Notes under the pieces: model-generated
The model's database searches: none
What the model was told of the DNA's origin: nothing
Seen by the model: the letters and a program-made list of their open reading frames with translations, nothing else
Program-made: the position numbers and the translations under genes
Assembly: GCF_019679435.2 (NCBI RefSeq)
Contig: NZ_CP139781.1
Span: 4,311,753 to 4,375,752, forward strand
DNA length: 64,000 bases
Source of the DNA: Actomonas aquatica
GTDB lineage: Bacteria; Verrucomicrobiota; Verrucomicrobiia; Opitutales; Opitutaceae
Direction of reading: 5' to 3'
Shown: in pieces, positions 1 to 8,302 of the stretch
Layout: each line of letters begins with the position of its first letter
How positions within the stretch are numbered: the first letter of the stretch is position 1

Positions 1-7
1 CGATTCC

Positions 8-1297
8 ATGAACGAGACTTTCAAAATTGCAGTGATTGGCGGGGGCGCGGCGGGATTTTTTGCGGCGGTGCGGGCGGCTGAGGTCAATCCGGCGGCGCGG
101 GTGGTGATCTTTGAGGCCACGGCGCATGTGCTGGCCAAGGTGCGCATCTCGGGGGGCGGGCGCTGTAATACGACCCACGCCTGCTTCGAAGCGCGCGAGC
201 TGGTGAAGCGGTATCCGCGTGGGTCGCGGGAACTGATCGGGCCGTTCAACCGGTTTGGTCCGCGGGACACGGTGGCGTGGTTCGCGGCGCGCGGCGTGGA
301 GCTGAAAACCGAGGCCGACGGGCGGATGTTTCCGGTGACGGACGACTCGAGCACGATCGTGGATTGTCTGCGGCGGGCAGCGAGCAGCGCCGCGGTGGAG
401 GTGCGGGTGCGCACGCCGGTGGAGGCGGTGGAGGTGGAGGGCGGAGAGGCAGGGGGGATGTCGGGCGTAAAGCCCGACCCACAGGGCGCCTCGGGTGGGT
501 TTCGCTTGGTGTTGCGGGATGGGGTGGAGCGGTTTGATCGGGTGATTCTGGCGGCGGGTGGGGGCAAGGCGGGCGGCGGGCATGCGTTGGCCGAAGGGTT
601 GGGGCATACGATCGAGACGCTGGCGCCGTCGTTGTTTACCTTTCAGATCGAAGACGCGGTGCTGCGTGGGTTGGAGGGGCTGGCGGTGCCGGAGGCGGAG
701 GTGAGTGTGCCGGGCACGAAGCTGAAGGAGCGGGGACCGGTGTTGGTCACGCATTGGGGGCTGAGTGGTCCGGGCATCCTGCGGCTGTCGGCGTGGGGTG
801 CGCGGGAGCTGGCGGCCTGCGACTATCAGTTCACCGTGCGGGTGGCGTGGACGGGCGAGGCCAACGAAGAAAAGGTGCGCGCGGCGATTGCGGCCGGACG
901 GGAATCGCTGGCGCGTAAGCAGCTCACGACGGCGAATCCGCTGGGCTTGCCGGGGCGTCTGTGGGACCGGCTGGTCGAGGCGGCGGGGGTGCCGGCCACG
1001 ACGGTGTGGAATGCCTTGCCGAAGAAAGGGCTGAGCGCGCTGGTGCGGGCCGTGGCGGCGAGCGAGTTTGCCGTGACCGGCAAGAGCATGAACAAGGAGG
1101 AGTTTGTGACCTGCGGCGGCGTGCGGCTGAAAGAGGTCAACTTCAAGACGATGGAGAGCCGGCGGTGCCCGGGGCTGTATTTTGCGGGCGAGGTGCTCGA
1201 CATAGATGGCATCACCGGTGGCTTCAACTTCCAGAACGCCTGGACCACCGGGTGGATCGCGGGAAGCGCGGCGGCGGAGGTGATCCCGGCGGAGTAA
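8..1297 (+). CDS. HI0933/YhiN-family NAD(P)/FAD-dependent oxidoreductase
   Basis: A 429-residue flavoprotein of the HI0933 (YhiN/BaiN-like) family. The N-terminus carries the Rossmann dinucleotide motif GGGAAGFFAA (about residues 11-20), then RISGGGRCNTTH (about 46-57), typical of this family. The C-terminus has the family ending GGFNFQNAWTTGWIAG, which closes the FAD site. The length fits the family (about 390-430). It is probably cytoplasmic; the natural substrate of most members is unknown. The start is the ATG at 8; a longer gene beginning before the window cannot be excluded but the FAD motif is already correctly spaced. Oddity: residues around 151-160 (MSGVKPDPQG) are encoded by a REP-like hairpin at 459-483 that also occurs between genes elsewhere in the window. 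Confidence 0.9.
   Translation: MNETFKIAVIGGGAAGFFAAVRAAEVNPAARVVIFEATAHVLAKVRISGGGRCNTTHACFEARELVKRYPRGSRELIGPFNRFGPRDTVAWFAARGVELKTEADGRMFPVTDDSSTIVDCLRRAASSAAVEVRVRTPVEAVEVEGGEAGGMSGVKPDPQGASGGFRLVLRDGVERFDRVILAAGGGKAGGGHALAEGLGHTIETLAPSLFTFQIEDAVLRGLEGLAVPEAEVSVPGTKLKERGPVLVTHWGLSGPGILRLSAWGARELAACDYQFTVRVAWTGEANEEKVRAAIAAGRESLARKQLTTANPLGLPGRLWDRLVEAAGVPATTVWNALPKKGLSALVRAVAASEFAVTGKSMNKEEFVTCGGVRLKEVNFKTMESRRCPGLYFAGEVLDIDGITGGFNFQNAWTTGWIAGSAAAEVIPAE
459..483 (-). repeat. REP-like element (GTGG + hairpin) inside a CDS
   Basis: On the minus strand the element reads GTGG followed by stem GTCGGGC, loop TTTAC, stem GCCCGAC. The same 25 bases recur without mismatch at 53676-53700 between genes. 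Here it lies in frame inside the flavoprotein gene and adds codons without breaking it. Confidence 0.7.
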
Positions 1298-1321
1298 ACG
1301 GCGGAGCGCGCCGATCGGAAC

Positions 1322-2215
1322 CTACGCGGCTGAGGGGCAACCGGGTTTTGCCGCGGGTCGGGTGAGTTGATGAGTGGCAATCCAGCGCCAAAGGAGGATG
1401 GTCGCGGCACCGGTGATCACGATGTTGAGGATCGAATCCTCGGGCCCGAAGGCACCGCCGGTCAGCCAAAATGGACCGGCCGCATGGCTGATCAGCGGCG
1501 CGCTGTGGCGCCATTCCTCCTGACCGGAGAGAGGCACACCGGACAGGAAGATGGTAAGATTCCAAAAGGCGTGATTCAGCCCGGCGACCCAGAGGTTTCG
1601 TGCAAGGGCATACACGCCGCACCAAAATGCGCCAAGCAGGGTGACCGAAACGACCGTGAAGGGCGTGGTGCCGTCGTTGAGAAGGTGCAGGACGCCGAAG
1701 GCTCCCGAGGTCACCGCCATCGCGGTCCAAGTTCCGAGTGATCGCTCGAACGCGCGGAAGAGCAGGCAGCGAAACACCAGTTCCTCGATCACCGCCGCGG
1801 AAAGAATGGTGGCGGCCACCGGCGCGACCGCGCTGAAGCCGCGCCACGAATCAAGTTGGTAGACGCCGAGGGCGAACAGGCTGGCGATCGTGAGGGCAAT
1901 CAGGCCTGAACCGGCGACCGCGCCGACCGCGATGGGGGCTGGATGGACACCGAGTTCCGTTGCAGTCCGTCGCTCCCACCAGCGAACGAAGAGTCCGTAG
2001 GCCGCGACGGCCGCGGCCAAGGAGCCGAGTGGTCCCACCACGGGGGACAAAGATTCAGGCCATCCCGGGAGCTGCTGCAGGAGGGGGAACAGCAAGCGTT
2101 TGAAGGTGAGGAGGACGGAGTAGACCGCCGACAGGCCGATGACGAAGCCGAGGAGAGGAAGGGTGAGGCGACGAAGCAGGTCGGCCGAGGAGTTGTGCGG
2201 GGGAGGGAGCGCCAT
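1322..2215 (-). CDS. CPBP family intramembrane glutamic endopeptidase
   Basis: A 297-residue polytopic membrane protein with the three CPBP (CAAX protease/bacteriocin-processing, Abi) motifs: EELVFR (E144, E145, R149), the FGVLH motif about 30 residues later, and NHAFWN further on. These supply the glutamate and histidine residues of the membrane-embedded active site. Several hydrophobic segments surround them (about 15-45, 58-78, 93-118, 130-142). It is encoded convergent to the preceding flavoprotein with only 24 bases between, and divergent from the AEC transporter. The substrate is unknown; family members process prenylated or small peptides or act in stress responses. The family call is firm; the role is open. 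Confidence 0.85.
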   Translation of the reverse strand: MALPPPHNSSADLLRRLTLPLLGFVIGLSAVYSVLLTFKRLLFPLLQQLPGWPESLSPVVGPLGSLAAAVAAYGLFVRWWERRTATELGVHPAPIAVGAVAGSGLIALTIASLFALGVYQLDSWRGFSAVAPVAATILSAAVIEELVFRCLLFRAFERSLGTWTAMAVTSGAFGVLHLLNDGTTPFTVVSVTLLGAFWCGVYALARNLWVAGLNHAFWNLTIFLSGVPLSGQEEWRHSAPLISHAAGPFWLTGGAFGPEDSILNIVITGAATILLWRWIATHQLTRPAAKPGCPSAA

Positions 2216-2372
2216 GGCGGGAAAACACCTCCAGTCCGAAAAAGTCGCAGCCGGCGGAGGGAATTACGGTGATCGGCGAACGCATGAGTTGCGCGGAGTC
2301 GACGAAGTCATGCCCTCACGTTTCCGTGCTTCGCGATTGAGTTCGCGGCCGTTCCGGTGCGGTTTGGGCGCC

Positions 2373-3317
2373 GTGCCTTCGTATTTTGAGCTGCTAGCGT
2401 TGATTGTGCCGGTGTTCGCGTTGATCGCGATCGGGTCGGGTGCGCGTTGGGCGGGGTGGATTTCACCGGACGCCGACTCGAGTCTGATGAAGCTGGTGGT
2501 GAATGTGCTCTATCCGGCGTTGATTTTTGATGCGGTCTTGGGCAACGCGGCGCTGAGCGATCATCGCAATGTCTTTTGGCCGCCGCTGGTGGGGTTTGGC
2601 ACGATGGTGATCGGCATCTTCGGATCGCTGGCGATCGGCCGCGCGCTCGGATTCAGCAAGGGGCACGGGTTGCGGACCTTCGCGTTTGCGGCGGGCATCT
2701 ACAACTACGGCTACATTCCGATTCCGCTCATGACGGGATTGTTCGGCCAGGAGAGCATCGGCGTGTTGCTGGTGCACAATGTCGGCTGTGAAGCGGCGGT
2801 GTGGACGGTGGGGGTGATCGTGGTATCCGGAGTTTCGTTACGCGAGAGCTGGCGCAAGCTGGTGAGTGGTCCGGTGGTGGCGTTGCTGCTGGCGGCGGGC
2901 GGCAACCTGGTGGGGTTGGATGAAGCGATGCCGGAGGTGGTGCGCACGGTGATCAAGTCGGCCGGGGTGTGTGCGATTCCGCTGGGACTGATCACGATCG
3001 GCGCGACCTTGACGGAGTATCTGCGCAAACCCTCGCAACTGTTCTCGGCGCGGGTCACGCCGCTGGCGTGTGGCTTGCGGCTGTTGGTGTATCCGGCGGT
3101 GTTTCTGGTGTTGGCGAAGGTGTTGCCGATCAGTCCGGAGTTGAAGCGGGTGATGTTGGTGCAGGCGGCGATGCCGGCGGGCATCGTGCCGATCCTGATC
3201 GCGAAACACTACGGCGGGCAGCCGTTGACGGCGGTGCAGGTGGTGCTGGGCACGACGGCGGTGGGACTGGTGGCGATCCCGCTGTGGCTGCGGTTCGGGC
3301 TGGGGTGGGTGTTCTGA
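2373..3317 (+). CDS. AEC family transporter (auxin efflux carrier-like permease)
   Basis: Integral membrane permease with about ten hydrophobic helices. From the GTG at 2373 it is 314 residues, the usual AEC length, beginning VPSYFELLALIVPVFALIAIGSG. The open frame extends upstream (ATG at 2310 or earlier) but that extension is Arg-rich, unlike a membrane N-terminus, so I prefer 2373. The motif YNYGYIPIPL in the first half and QAAMPAGIVPILIAKHYGG near the C-terminus match the broken-helix regions of the bile acid:Na+/AEC superfamily. Likely exports or imports small organic acids; the substrate cannot be read from sequence. A perfect hairpin overlaps the stop codon (3316-3331). Confidence 0.85.
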   Translation: MPSYFELLALIVPVFALIAIGSGARWAGWISPDADSSLMKLVVNVLYPALIFDAVLGNAALSDHRNVFWPPLVGFGTMVIGIFGSLAIGRALGFSKGHGLRTFAFAAGIYNYGYIPIPLMTGLFGQESIGVLLVHNVGCEAAVWTVGVIVVSGVSLRESWRKLVSGPVVALLLAAGGNLVGLDEAMPEVVRTVIKSAGVCAIPLGLITIGATLTEYLRKPSQLFSARVTPLACGLRLLVYPAVFLVLAKVLPISPELKRVMLVQAAMPAGIVPILIAKHYGGQPLTAVQVVLGTTAVGLVAIPLWLRFGLGWVF

Positions 3318-3350
3318 CGGCCTTGGCCGTCACCCCTCTTTCTCTTTCCA
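3316..3350 (+). terminator. Hairpin terminator overlapping the AEC transporter stop
   Basis: GACGGCC-TT-GGCCGTC (3316-3331) forms a 7 bp stem starting within the TGA stop, followed by a pyrimidine-rich run (ACCCCTCTTTCTCTTT). The T-run is interrupted, so termination efficiency is uncertain. Confidence 0.5.
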
Positions 3351-3518
3351 CTTTATCTTTATCTTTCTCGGACGGCGCGGAGCGCCGCCGGTGAATTGGG
3401 ATTGGCGGGGAGGGCGGGCGGATACCGGTCGGGCGGGGATAAAGAGAAAGATAAAGAATAAGGATATAGATGAGATTCGGTTGGCGCGGATGGGGGCGCG
3501 TGGGCTTGATCGGGCGGT

Positions 3519-4271
3519 ATGGAGTGGATTGCTGACCCGCAGATCTGGATCTCGTTGCTGACCTTGACCGCGCTGGAGGTGGTGCTGGGGATCGACAACA
3601 TTATCTTCATTTCGATCCTGGCGGGGAAGTTGCCGGCGGAGCAGCAGGACAAGGCGCGCAAGACGGGGCTGTTGCTCGCGCTGGTGACGCGCATTCTGCT
3701 GCTGTTGAGCATTTCGTGGCTGATGGGGCTCACGAAGCCGTGGTTTGAGTTGCCGCTGCTGCACCATCCGGTGTCGGGCAAGGACCTGATCCTACTGGTC
3801 GGTGGTCTATTCCTGATCGGGAAGAGCGTGTTTGAGATCCATGAAAAATTGGAGGGCGAGGATGGCCATGCGACGGCGTCGTTGGGGCGGGCGACCTTTC
3901 AGGGTGTGGTGGTGCAGATCCTGTTGCTCGATGTGGTGTTCTCGCTTGATTCGGTGATCACGGCGGTGGGCATGGCCGATCACCTGTGGGTCATGATCGT
4001 GGCGGTGATCATCGCGGTGGGCATCATGTTGCTGGCGGCGAAATCGATCAGCGATTTTGTGAACCGGCATCCGACGCTGAAGATGTTGGCGCTGAGTTTC
4101 CTGATTCTGATCGGCGTGATGCTGGTGGGCGAGTCGCTCGGTCATCACATCCCGAAGGGCTACATCTACTTCGCCATGGCGTTCTCGTTTGGCGTCGAGA
4201 TGCTCAACCTGCGCATGCGAGCCAAGAAGAACGCGGCACAGCCCGTGGAGCTGAATCAGCCGTATCGGTGA
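3519..4271 (+). CDS. TerC family integral membrane protein
   Basis: A 250-residue membrane protein of the TerC/YgaP-like family linked to tellurite resistance and, in other bacteria, manganese export and metalation of secreted proteins. The two family hallmarks with paired acidic residues in membrane helices are visible: LEVVLGIDNIIFISILAG (about residues 16-33) and LLDVVFSLDSVITAVGMAD (about 133-151). Around seven to eight hydrophobic helices are separated by a short loop containing EIHEKLEGEDGHAT. The ATG at 3519 gives a hydrophobic N-terminus directly (MEWIADPQIWISLLTLTAL). It stands alone between two repeat-containing spacers. Metal specificity is not deducible. Confidence 0.9.
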   Translation: MEWIADPQIWISLLTLTALEVVLGIDNIIFISILAGKLPAEQQDKARKTGLLLALVTRILLLLSISWLMGLTKPWFELPLLHHPVSGKDLILLVGGLFLIGKSVFEIHEKLEGEDGHATASLGRATFQGVVVQILLLDVVFSLDSVITAVGMADHLWVMIVAVIIAVGIMLLAAKSISDFVNRHPTLKMLALSFLILIGVMLVGESLGHHIPKGYIYFAMAFSFGVEMLNLRMRAKKNAAQPVELNQPYR

Positions 4272-4492
4272 AGGCCGGCGGCTTTTGTTGTTACAGGAGG
4301 ACGCAGAGAGAAACAGAGGCAGGAGCGGCGTGGGTTCTTTTTAACAGAAGGTAGCAAAGGGAGCGAAGCCACTCCGACGCCCACGCTGGGGCTTTACGTT
4401 GGATCGCCCTCTGTGGTCTCTGTGGCAAAAACCATCCTGCCACTCCGCCCGGCTTCGTTGGCTTCCTTCCCTTCTGTAAAATCCCCTGACGC

Positions 4493-5974
4493 TTATTCGC
4501 CGCGGCGGGATTTGATGGCCCAGCGGTAGGTGTCGACGTAGCGGCGGGCGCTGGCGCCCCAGCTGAAGTCGCGGGCCATGCCTTGGCGGCGCAGCTGGCG
4601 GTATTGGTCGGGGCGATCGTAGTAGGTCGCGTTGGCCCAGCCGATGGTGTTGTAGAGCGCCGGGGCGGAGGCGTCCTCAAACTTGAAGCCGGTGCCGGCG
4701 CCGGTCGTCTCGTCGAATTGATCGACGGTGTCCACGAGTCCGCCGGTGGCGCGCACGATCGGCGGGGTGCCGTAACGCATGGCGTAGAGTTGGGTGAGCC
4801 CGCAGGGTTCGGCGCGGCTGGGCATGACGAAGAAGTCGGAGCCGGCCTGGATGAGGCGTGCGAGCTTGGCGTTGAAGCCCACGTGCAGGCCGACGCGGCC
4901 GGGGAACTTGGCGGCGCAATCGCGGTAAACCGCTTCGAGCCCTTGGTCGCCGCTGCCGAGGATGGCGAACTGCACGTGCATGCGGCCGACGATGTGGGGC
5001 AGGGCTTCGGCGAGCAGGTCGAGACCCTTCTGCGTGGCGAAGCGCGAGACGACGCCGTAGAGCGCGATGTGCGGATCGATGTCGAGGCCGAGCTGTTTCT
5101 GCAGGGCGGCTTTGCAGACGGTTTTGCCGCCGAAGTTCTGGGCGGTGTAGGAACTGGGGATGTTGGGGTCGGCGGCCGGGTTCCACGAGGTGGTGTCGAT
5201 GCCGTTGACGATGCCCATGAGGTCGGCGGCGCGGAAACGCAGCACGGGATCGAGGCCGAAACCGCCGGCGGGTTGTTTGATTTCCTCGGCGTAGGTGGGG
5301 CTGACGGTGGTGATCTTGGTGGCGTGGTAGAGCCCCGCCTTCATCATGTTGATCTTGCCGTGCGACTCGGTGCTGTCGGCGCGGAACTCGTTCACGGGCA
5401 CGTGGGCAAAGTCGAGGGCGCGACGGTCGCAGTAGCCCTGGTGCTCGAGGTTGTGGATGGTGAACACCGAAGCGGTGCGGCCGAGCGGCGTGTTCTTGAG
5501 CGTGGTGTTGAGCAGGAGCGGCAGGAAACCGGTGGTCCAGTCGTGGCAGTGCACGACGTCGGGAATCCAATCGAGCTGTTGGCAGAGCGTGAGGGCGCCG
5601 CGGCAGAGGAAGATGAAGCGCAGGTCGTTGTCGGGGTGGTCGCCCCACGGGCCGGCGTAAACCTCGGGACGGCCGAAGAGGTGTTCGTGCTCGAGGCAAT
5701 AGATGGGCACGGTCGACCCCGGCAGATGCGAGACCCAGGTGCGGCCCCAGTGGGCGGCGGCCCCGACATCGACGCCGAGCGGTTCGTTGCGGGCGGACCA
5801 GTCGTCGGAGAGCTTCAGGCTGCCGTAGGCCGGGCAGACGACGCGCACATCGTGGCCCATGGCCGCGAGATCCTTGGGTAGGGACCCCACCATGTCGGCG
5901 AGCCCGCCAACTTTGACGAAGGGCTCCACTTCGGGAGAGACGAACAGGATTTTGAGAGGCGCGTCGGCGGGCAT
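4493..5974 (-). CDS. glgA: Glycogen synthase (ADP-glucose type), GT5
   Basis: A 493-residue bacterial-type glycogen/starch synthase that transfers glucose from ADP-glucose to growing alpha-1,4-glucan chains. The N-terminal lobe has the nucleotide-sugar motif KVGGLADMVGSLP (residues 21-33) and VVHCHDWTTG. The C-terminal lobe carries PSRAEPCGLTQLYAMRYGTPPI and the STGGL-like RATGGLVDTVDQF. The length matches family members (about 480-500). The start ATG at 5974 gives MPADAPLKILFVSPEVEPF, the canonical first strand. No other glycogen gene lies nearby, so in this genome glgA is not in a tight glg operon. Downstream (4272-4492) is a spacer with dispersed AT-rich repeat phrases. Confidence 0.95.
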   Translation of the reverse strand: MPADAPLKILFVSPEVEPFVKVGGLADMVGSLPKDLAAMGHDVRVVCPAYGSLKLSDDWSARNEPLGVDVGAAAHWGRTWVSHLPGSTVPIYCLEHEHLFGRPEVYAGPWGDHPDNDLRFIFLCRGALTLCQQLDWIPDVVHCHDWTTGFLPLLLNTTLKNTPLGRTASVFTIHNLEHQGYCDRRALDFAHVPVNEFRADSTESHGKINMMKAGLYHATKITTVSPTYAEEIKQPAGGFGLDPVLRFRAADLMGIVNGIDTTSWNPAADPNIPSSYTAQNFGGKTVCKAALQKQLGLDIDPHIALYGVVSRFATQKGLDLLAEALPHIVGRMHVQFAILGSGDQGLEAVYRDCAAKFPGRVGLHVGFNAKLARLIQAGSDFFVMPSRAEPCGLTQLYAMRYGTPPIVRATGGLVDTVDQFDETTGAGTGFKFEDASAPALYNTIGWANATYYDRPDQYRQLRRQGMARDFSWGASARRYVDTYRWAIKSRRGE

Positions 5975-6135
5975 GGAAAGGGACGGAGAGTCAGGGAGCT
6001 GGAGGCTGGTGGCTGCTGAAAGGCTGAAGACGAAATTAACCGCGAAGGTCGCGAAGAAAGGCGAAGCTAAAGGCAGCGTGGTTTTTGGCGGGAACGGATT
6101 GTCGTTAAGGGACTTCGGGCTCGGCGCGGTGTCTT

Positions 6136-6840
6136 TTAGGCTTGTTTCAACTGGTCGAGGAGGGCGGGGAGGTCGGTGATGGTTTCGAGCTGGTGGAAAC
6201 GGGGACCGCTCGGTTCGCGGTCGGCGCGGTCGAGCACCCAGGTGTGCGGGTAAGGCACGTGAGCGGCGTGGGCGCCGAGGTCGAGGACGGGGAGGATATC
6301 ACTTTTGACCGAGTTGCCGACCATGAGGAATTCGTCCCTCGCGATGCCGTGGCGGCGCAGGATGCGGTCGTAGGTGGCGGGGTCCTTTTCGGTGACCACT
6401 TCGAGGTCGGCGAAGTGCGGATCCAGCTGGGAAAGGTTGAACTTGCGGGACTGGTCGCGCAGGTCGCCCTTGGTGATGATGAGCATGTGGTAGCGACCGG
6501 TGGCGGCGATCTGGGCCACGGTCTCGGGCACGCCGTCGAGCATCTCGACCGGGTGGTCGAGCATGTCGTGGGCGAGGGCGATGATCTCGCGGATCTCCTG
6601 GGCGGAGATCTGGCCGTCGCTCAGGTCGATGGCGGTTTCGATGGCCGAGAGGGTGAAGCTCTTGATGCCGTAGCCGTAGCGGGCGAGGTTGCGGCGCTCG
6701 GTGGTGTTGAGCGTGTCGTCGACCTTGGCGGCGTCGTGATAGCGGGAGAGCAGTTCGCAGAGTTTGCCGTGAGTGGCGACGAACAGCGTCTCATTGTGCC
6801 AAAGGGTGTCGTCGGCGTCGAAACCGATGGTTTTGATCAT
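6136..6840 (-). CDS. HAD family hydrolase
   Basis: A 234-residue haloacid dehalogenase superfamily phosphatase. Motif I is FDADDTLWHNE (residues 7-17, nucleophile D8 or D10). Motif II is the LIITKGD segment near the middle, and the C-terminal FLMVGNSVKSDILPVLDLGAHAAHVP supplies motif IV acidic residues. A helical cap lies between motifs I and II. The frame starts at 6840 with MIKTIGFDADD, ideal for a HAD fold. It is followed upstream on the same strand by the HPF-like gene at 6934. The substrate is unknown. Confidence 0.85.
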   Translation of the reverse strand: MIKTIGFDADDTLWHNETLFVATHGKLCELLSRYHDAAKVDDTLNTTERRNLARYGYGIKSFTLSAIETAIDLSDGQISAQEIREIIALAHDMLDHPVEMLDGVPETVAQIAATGRYHMLIITKGDLRDQSRKFNLSQLDPHFADLEVVTEKDPATYDRILRRHGIARDEFLMVGNSVKSDILPVLDLGAHAAHVPYPHTWVLDRADREPSGPRFHQLETITDLPALLDQLKQA

Positions 6841-6933
6841 TGGCGCAGCACCTTTGCGAGGGCGGCGCAGGGACGGAAGCGAAAAGACGGCGGGGGGCGC
6901 TGAGTGCCCCCGCCGACGGGGACGAAATCGGTC

Positions 6934-7332
6934 TTATGGCGCGATTGAGAGGTTGCTGGCGCGTTCCGACCAGTGAGGGGCGAGGGCTTGGCGCTGGCGG
7001 GCTTCGAAGGCGGTGGCGCGTTTGCGCAGGGCGCGGTCGAGGCGGGAGACCGCTTGGTTGATGGCTTTGTAAGCGTCGTCGGCGGAGGCCGAGGCGAAGA
7101 GGTCGGGGCCTTTGACCTCCACCCGCCCCTTGACCACAAACTGCTGATCGGCGGCGCGGGTTTGGTCGTGGATGACTTCGAGGTTGATCCAATCGATGCG
7201 GGGTTGGTGACGCAGCAATCGACCCGCTTTAAGCACGATGTGATGGCGCATCGCATCGGTGAGATGGAGGTGCACGCCGGTCGCCGAGAGGCGCTCGCCG
7301 AAACGGTGGAAGGATCGATCGGATGGAATCAT
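6934..7332 (-). CDS. HPF/RaiA-type ribosome-associated protein (copy A)
   Basis: A 132-residue short-form hibernation promoting factor/sigma-54 modulation protein. The beta-alpha-beta core reads GVHLHLTDAMRHHIVLKAGRLLRHQPRIDWINLEVI, then the strand FVVKGRVEVKGPDLFASASADDAYKAINQAVSRLDRALRKR, the family's ribosome-binding helix region. The last ~20 residues (ATAFEARQRQALAPHWSERA) form a short tail; there is no long-form HPF dimerisation domain. It is a paralogue of the gene at 7670-8056 and diverges most at its N-terminus. It probably binds the 30S subunit in slow growth to inhibit or protect ribosomes; whether it works like HPF or like YfiA cannot be told. Confidence 0.85.
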   Translation of the reverse strand: MIPSDRSFHRFGERLSATGVHLHLTDAMRHHIVLKAGRLLRHQPRIDWINLEVIHDQTRAADQQFVVKGRVEVKGPDLFASASADDAYKAINQAVSRLDRALRKRATAFEARQRQALAPHWSERASNLSIAP

Positions 7333-7607
7333 AGCGCAGGCTGGGACGGCGGAAGCGGAGGTTTGGTTCGTTACAAAGGGGGCGACGGATTCAAATGCGT
7401 AAAAAGGGAACCAAGAGTGTCAGGCTGGGTGGCTGGGCGCTGGGGGCTGGTCGCTGGTGGCTGGTGGCTGGTGGCTGGGCGCTGGTGGGTTGGGTGCTGG
7501 GGGCTGGGAGCTGGTGGGTTGGGTGCTGATAGCTGACGGCTGAGAGCTTATAGCTGTGTTACATGTGAGGTGCGGGTGGGTGGTGGTATTCCTGGTGCAG
7601 TGGGCGC
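7333..7607. repeat. Spacer with CTGGGNGCTGG-type simple repeat
   Basis: The non-coding gap between the two hpf genes. From about 7422 to 7556 it consists of imperfect tandem CTGGGxGCTGGxGG units of mixed 7-8 bp period. The same phrase occurs at 8153-8195, 8378-8414 and 36583-36681. No gene is apparent. Confidence 0.7.
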
Positions 7608-7640
7608 AAAAAAACCGGCCGCACGAAGGGTGCGGCCGGT
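7608..7640 (-). terminator. Rho-independent terminator downstream of hpf copy B
   Basis: Read on the minus strand: a perfect 11 bp stem ACCGGCCGCAC / GTGCGGCCGGT (arms 7614-7624 and 7630-7640, 5-base loop) followed by seven T residues (A7 at 7608-7614 on the plus strand). It sits about 30 bases after the stop of the gene at 7670-8056, so it ends that transcript and isolates the two hpf paralogues from one another. Confidence 0.9.
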
Positions 7641-7669
7641 GGGAGAGAGGGGAGATCGGACAGGACCGG

Positions 7670-8056
7670 TTAGTCGACCTTGGGCAGGTCGGCGTCGAGT
7701 TCGACGCCCGACGGGTGGTTGCGCTTGCTGAGACGATCAGTGGCACGCTTGCGCAGGAGGCGGTCGAGTTCCTTCACCGTTTTGTCGATGGCGGCGTAGG
7801 CGTCGTCGCCGGTTTCGCCGGCGATGCAGTCCGGGCCTTGGATTTCGATGCGTCCCTTGGCGGTGAACTGACCGTGGCGGGACTTGGTTTCCTGGTATTC
7901 GATATCGATGCGGACGCGGACGATCTGGGGCTCGTGGCGGAGGAGTTTGGTCACCTTTTCGCGGACGTGGGCCTTGATGGCGTCGGTCAGGTCGAGGTGG
8001 ATACCGCTGATGATGAGCTTTTCGTCGAGAACTTCAGGGGGGATTTCTTGGATCAT
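7670..8056 (-). CDS. hpf: HPF/RaiA-type ribosome-associated protein (copy B)
   Basis: A 128-residue short HPF family protein when started at the ATG at 8056 (MIQEIPPEVLDEKLIISGIH). The open frame continues upstream to 8230 but that part reads as Pro/Thr-rich translation of an intergenic repeat, so it is excluded. The core is GIHLDLTDAIKAHVREKVTKLLRHEPQIVRVRIDIEY, then KGRIEIQGPDCIAGETGDDAYAAIDKTVKELDRLLRKRATDR. It is clearly related to copy A (6934-7332), with shared LLRHxPxI, KGRxExxGPD and DDAYxAIxxxVxxLDRxLRKRAT. It has its own strong terminator. Likely role: ribosome hibernation or stabilisation in stationary phase. Confidence 0.9.
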   Translation of the reverse strand: MIQEIPPEVLDEKLIISGIHLDLTDAIKAHVREKVTKLLRHEPQIVRVRIDIEYQETKSRHGQFTAKGRIEIQGPDCIAGETGDDAYAAIDKTVKELDRLLRKRATDRLSKRNHPSGVELDADLPKVD

Positions 8057-8198
8057 GGGAAAGGGGTTTAATTGCGAAGTGTTCGCGTTTGAGAACGCTT
8101 GCAACCTACCCGTGGTTGATCGGGTTGCAAGGGTTACAGGTGGGTTACGGGGACTGGGTGCTGGGTGCTGGTAGTTGGTAGCTGGGGGCTGGGGGGCA

Positions 8199-8227
8199 TC
8201 CGCCGTCGCTCGGTGAGCTTTGGCGGA
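8199..8227. repeat. Hairpin element TCCGCC..GGCGGA (copy 1)
   Basis: Arms TCCGCC and GGCGGA enclose a loop containing GTCGCT..GAGCT. Near-identical copies lie at 28796-28824 and 32010-32038. Each is followed within about 15 bases by a GTAG-hairpin element. Confidence 0.6.
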
Positions 8228-8239
8228 CAAGGGGGGGGG

Positions 8240-8263
8240 AGCGGCCGAGACGGCCGCTGCTAC
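8240..8263 (-). repeat. REP-like element (GTAG + hairpin)
   Basis: On the minus strand it reads GTAG, GC, stem AGCGGCCG, loop TCT, stem CGGCCGCT. The same element is at 35125-35148. Confidence 0.7.
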
Positions 8264-8278
8264 AAGGGGGTTCTGAAT

Positions 8279-8302
8279 GTAGCCGCGGGCGTGTCGCCCG
8301 CG
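8279..8302 (+). repeat. REP-like element (GTAG + hairpin)
   Basis: GTAG, C, stem CGCGGGCG, loop TGT, stem CGCCCGCG. It is inverted relative to the element at 8240, forming a head-to-head pair like the pair at 35125/35164. Confidence 0.7.
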
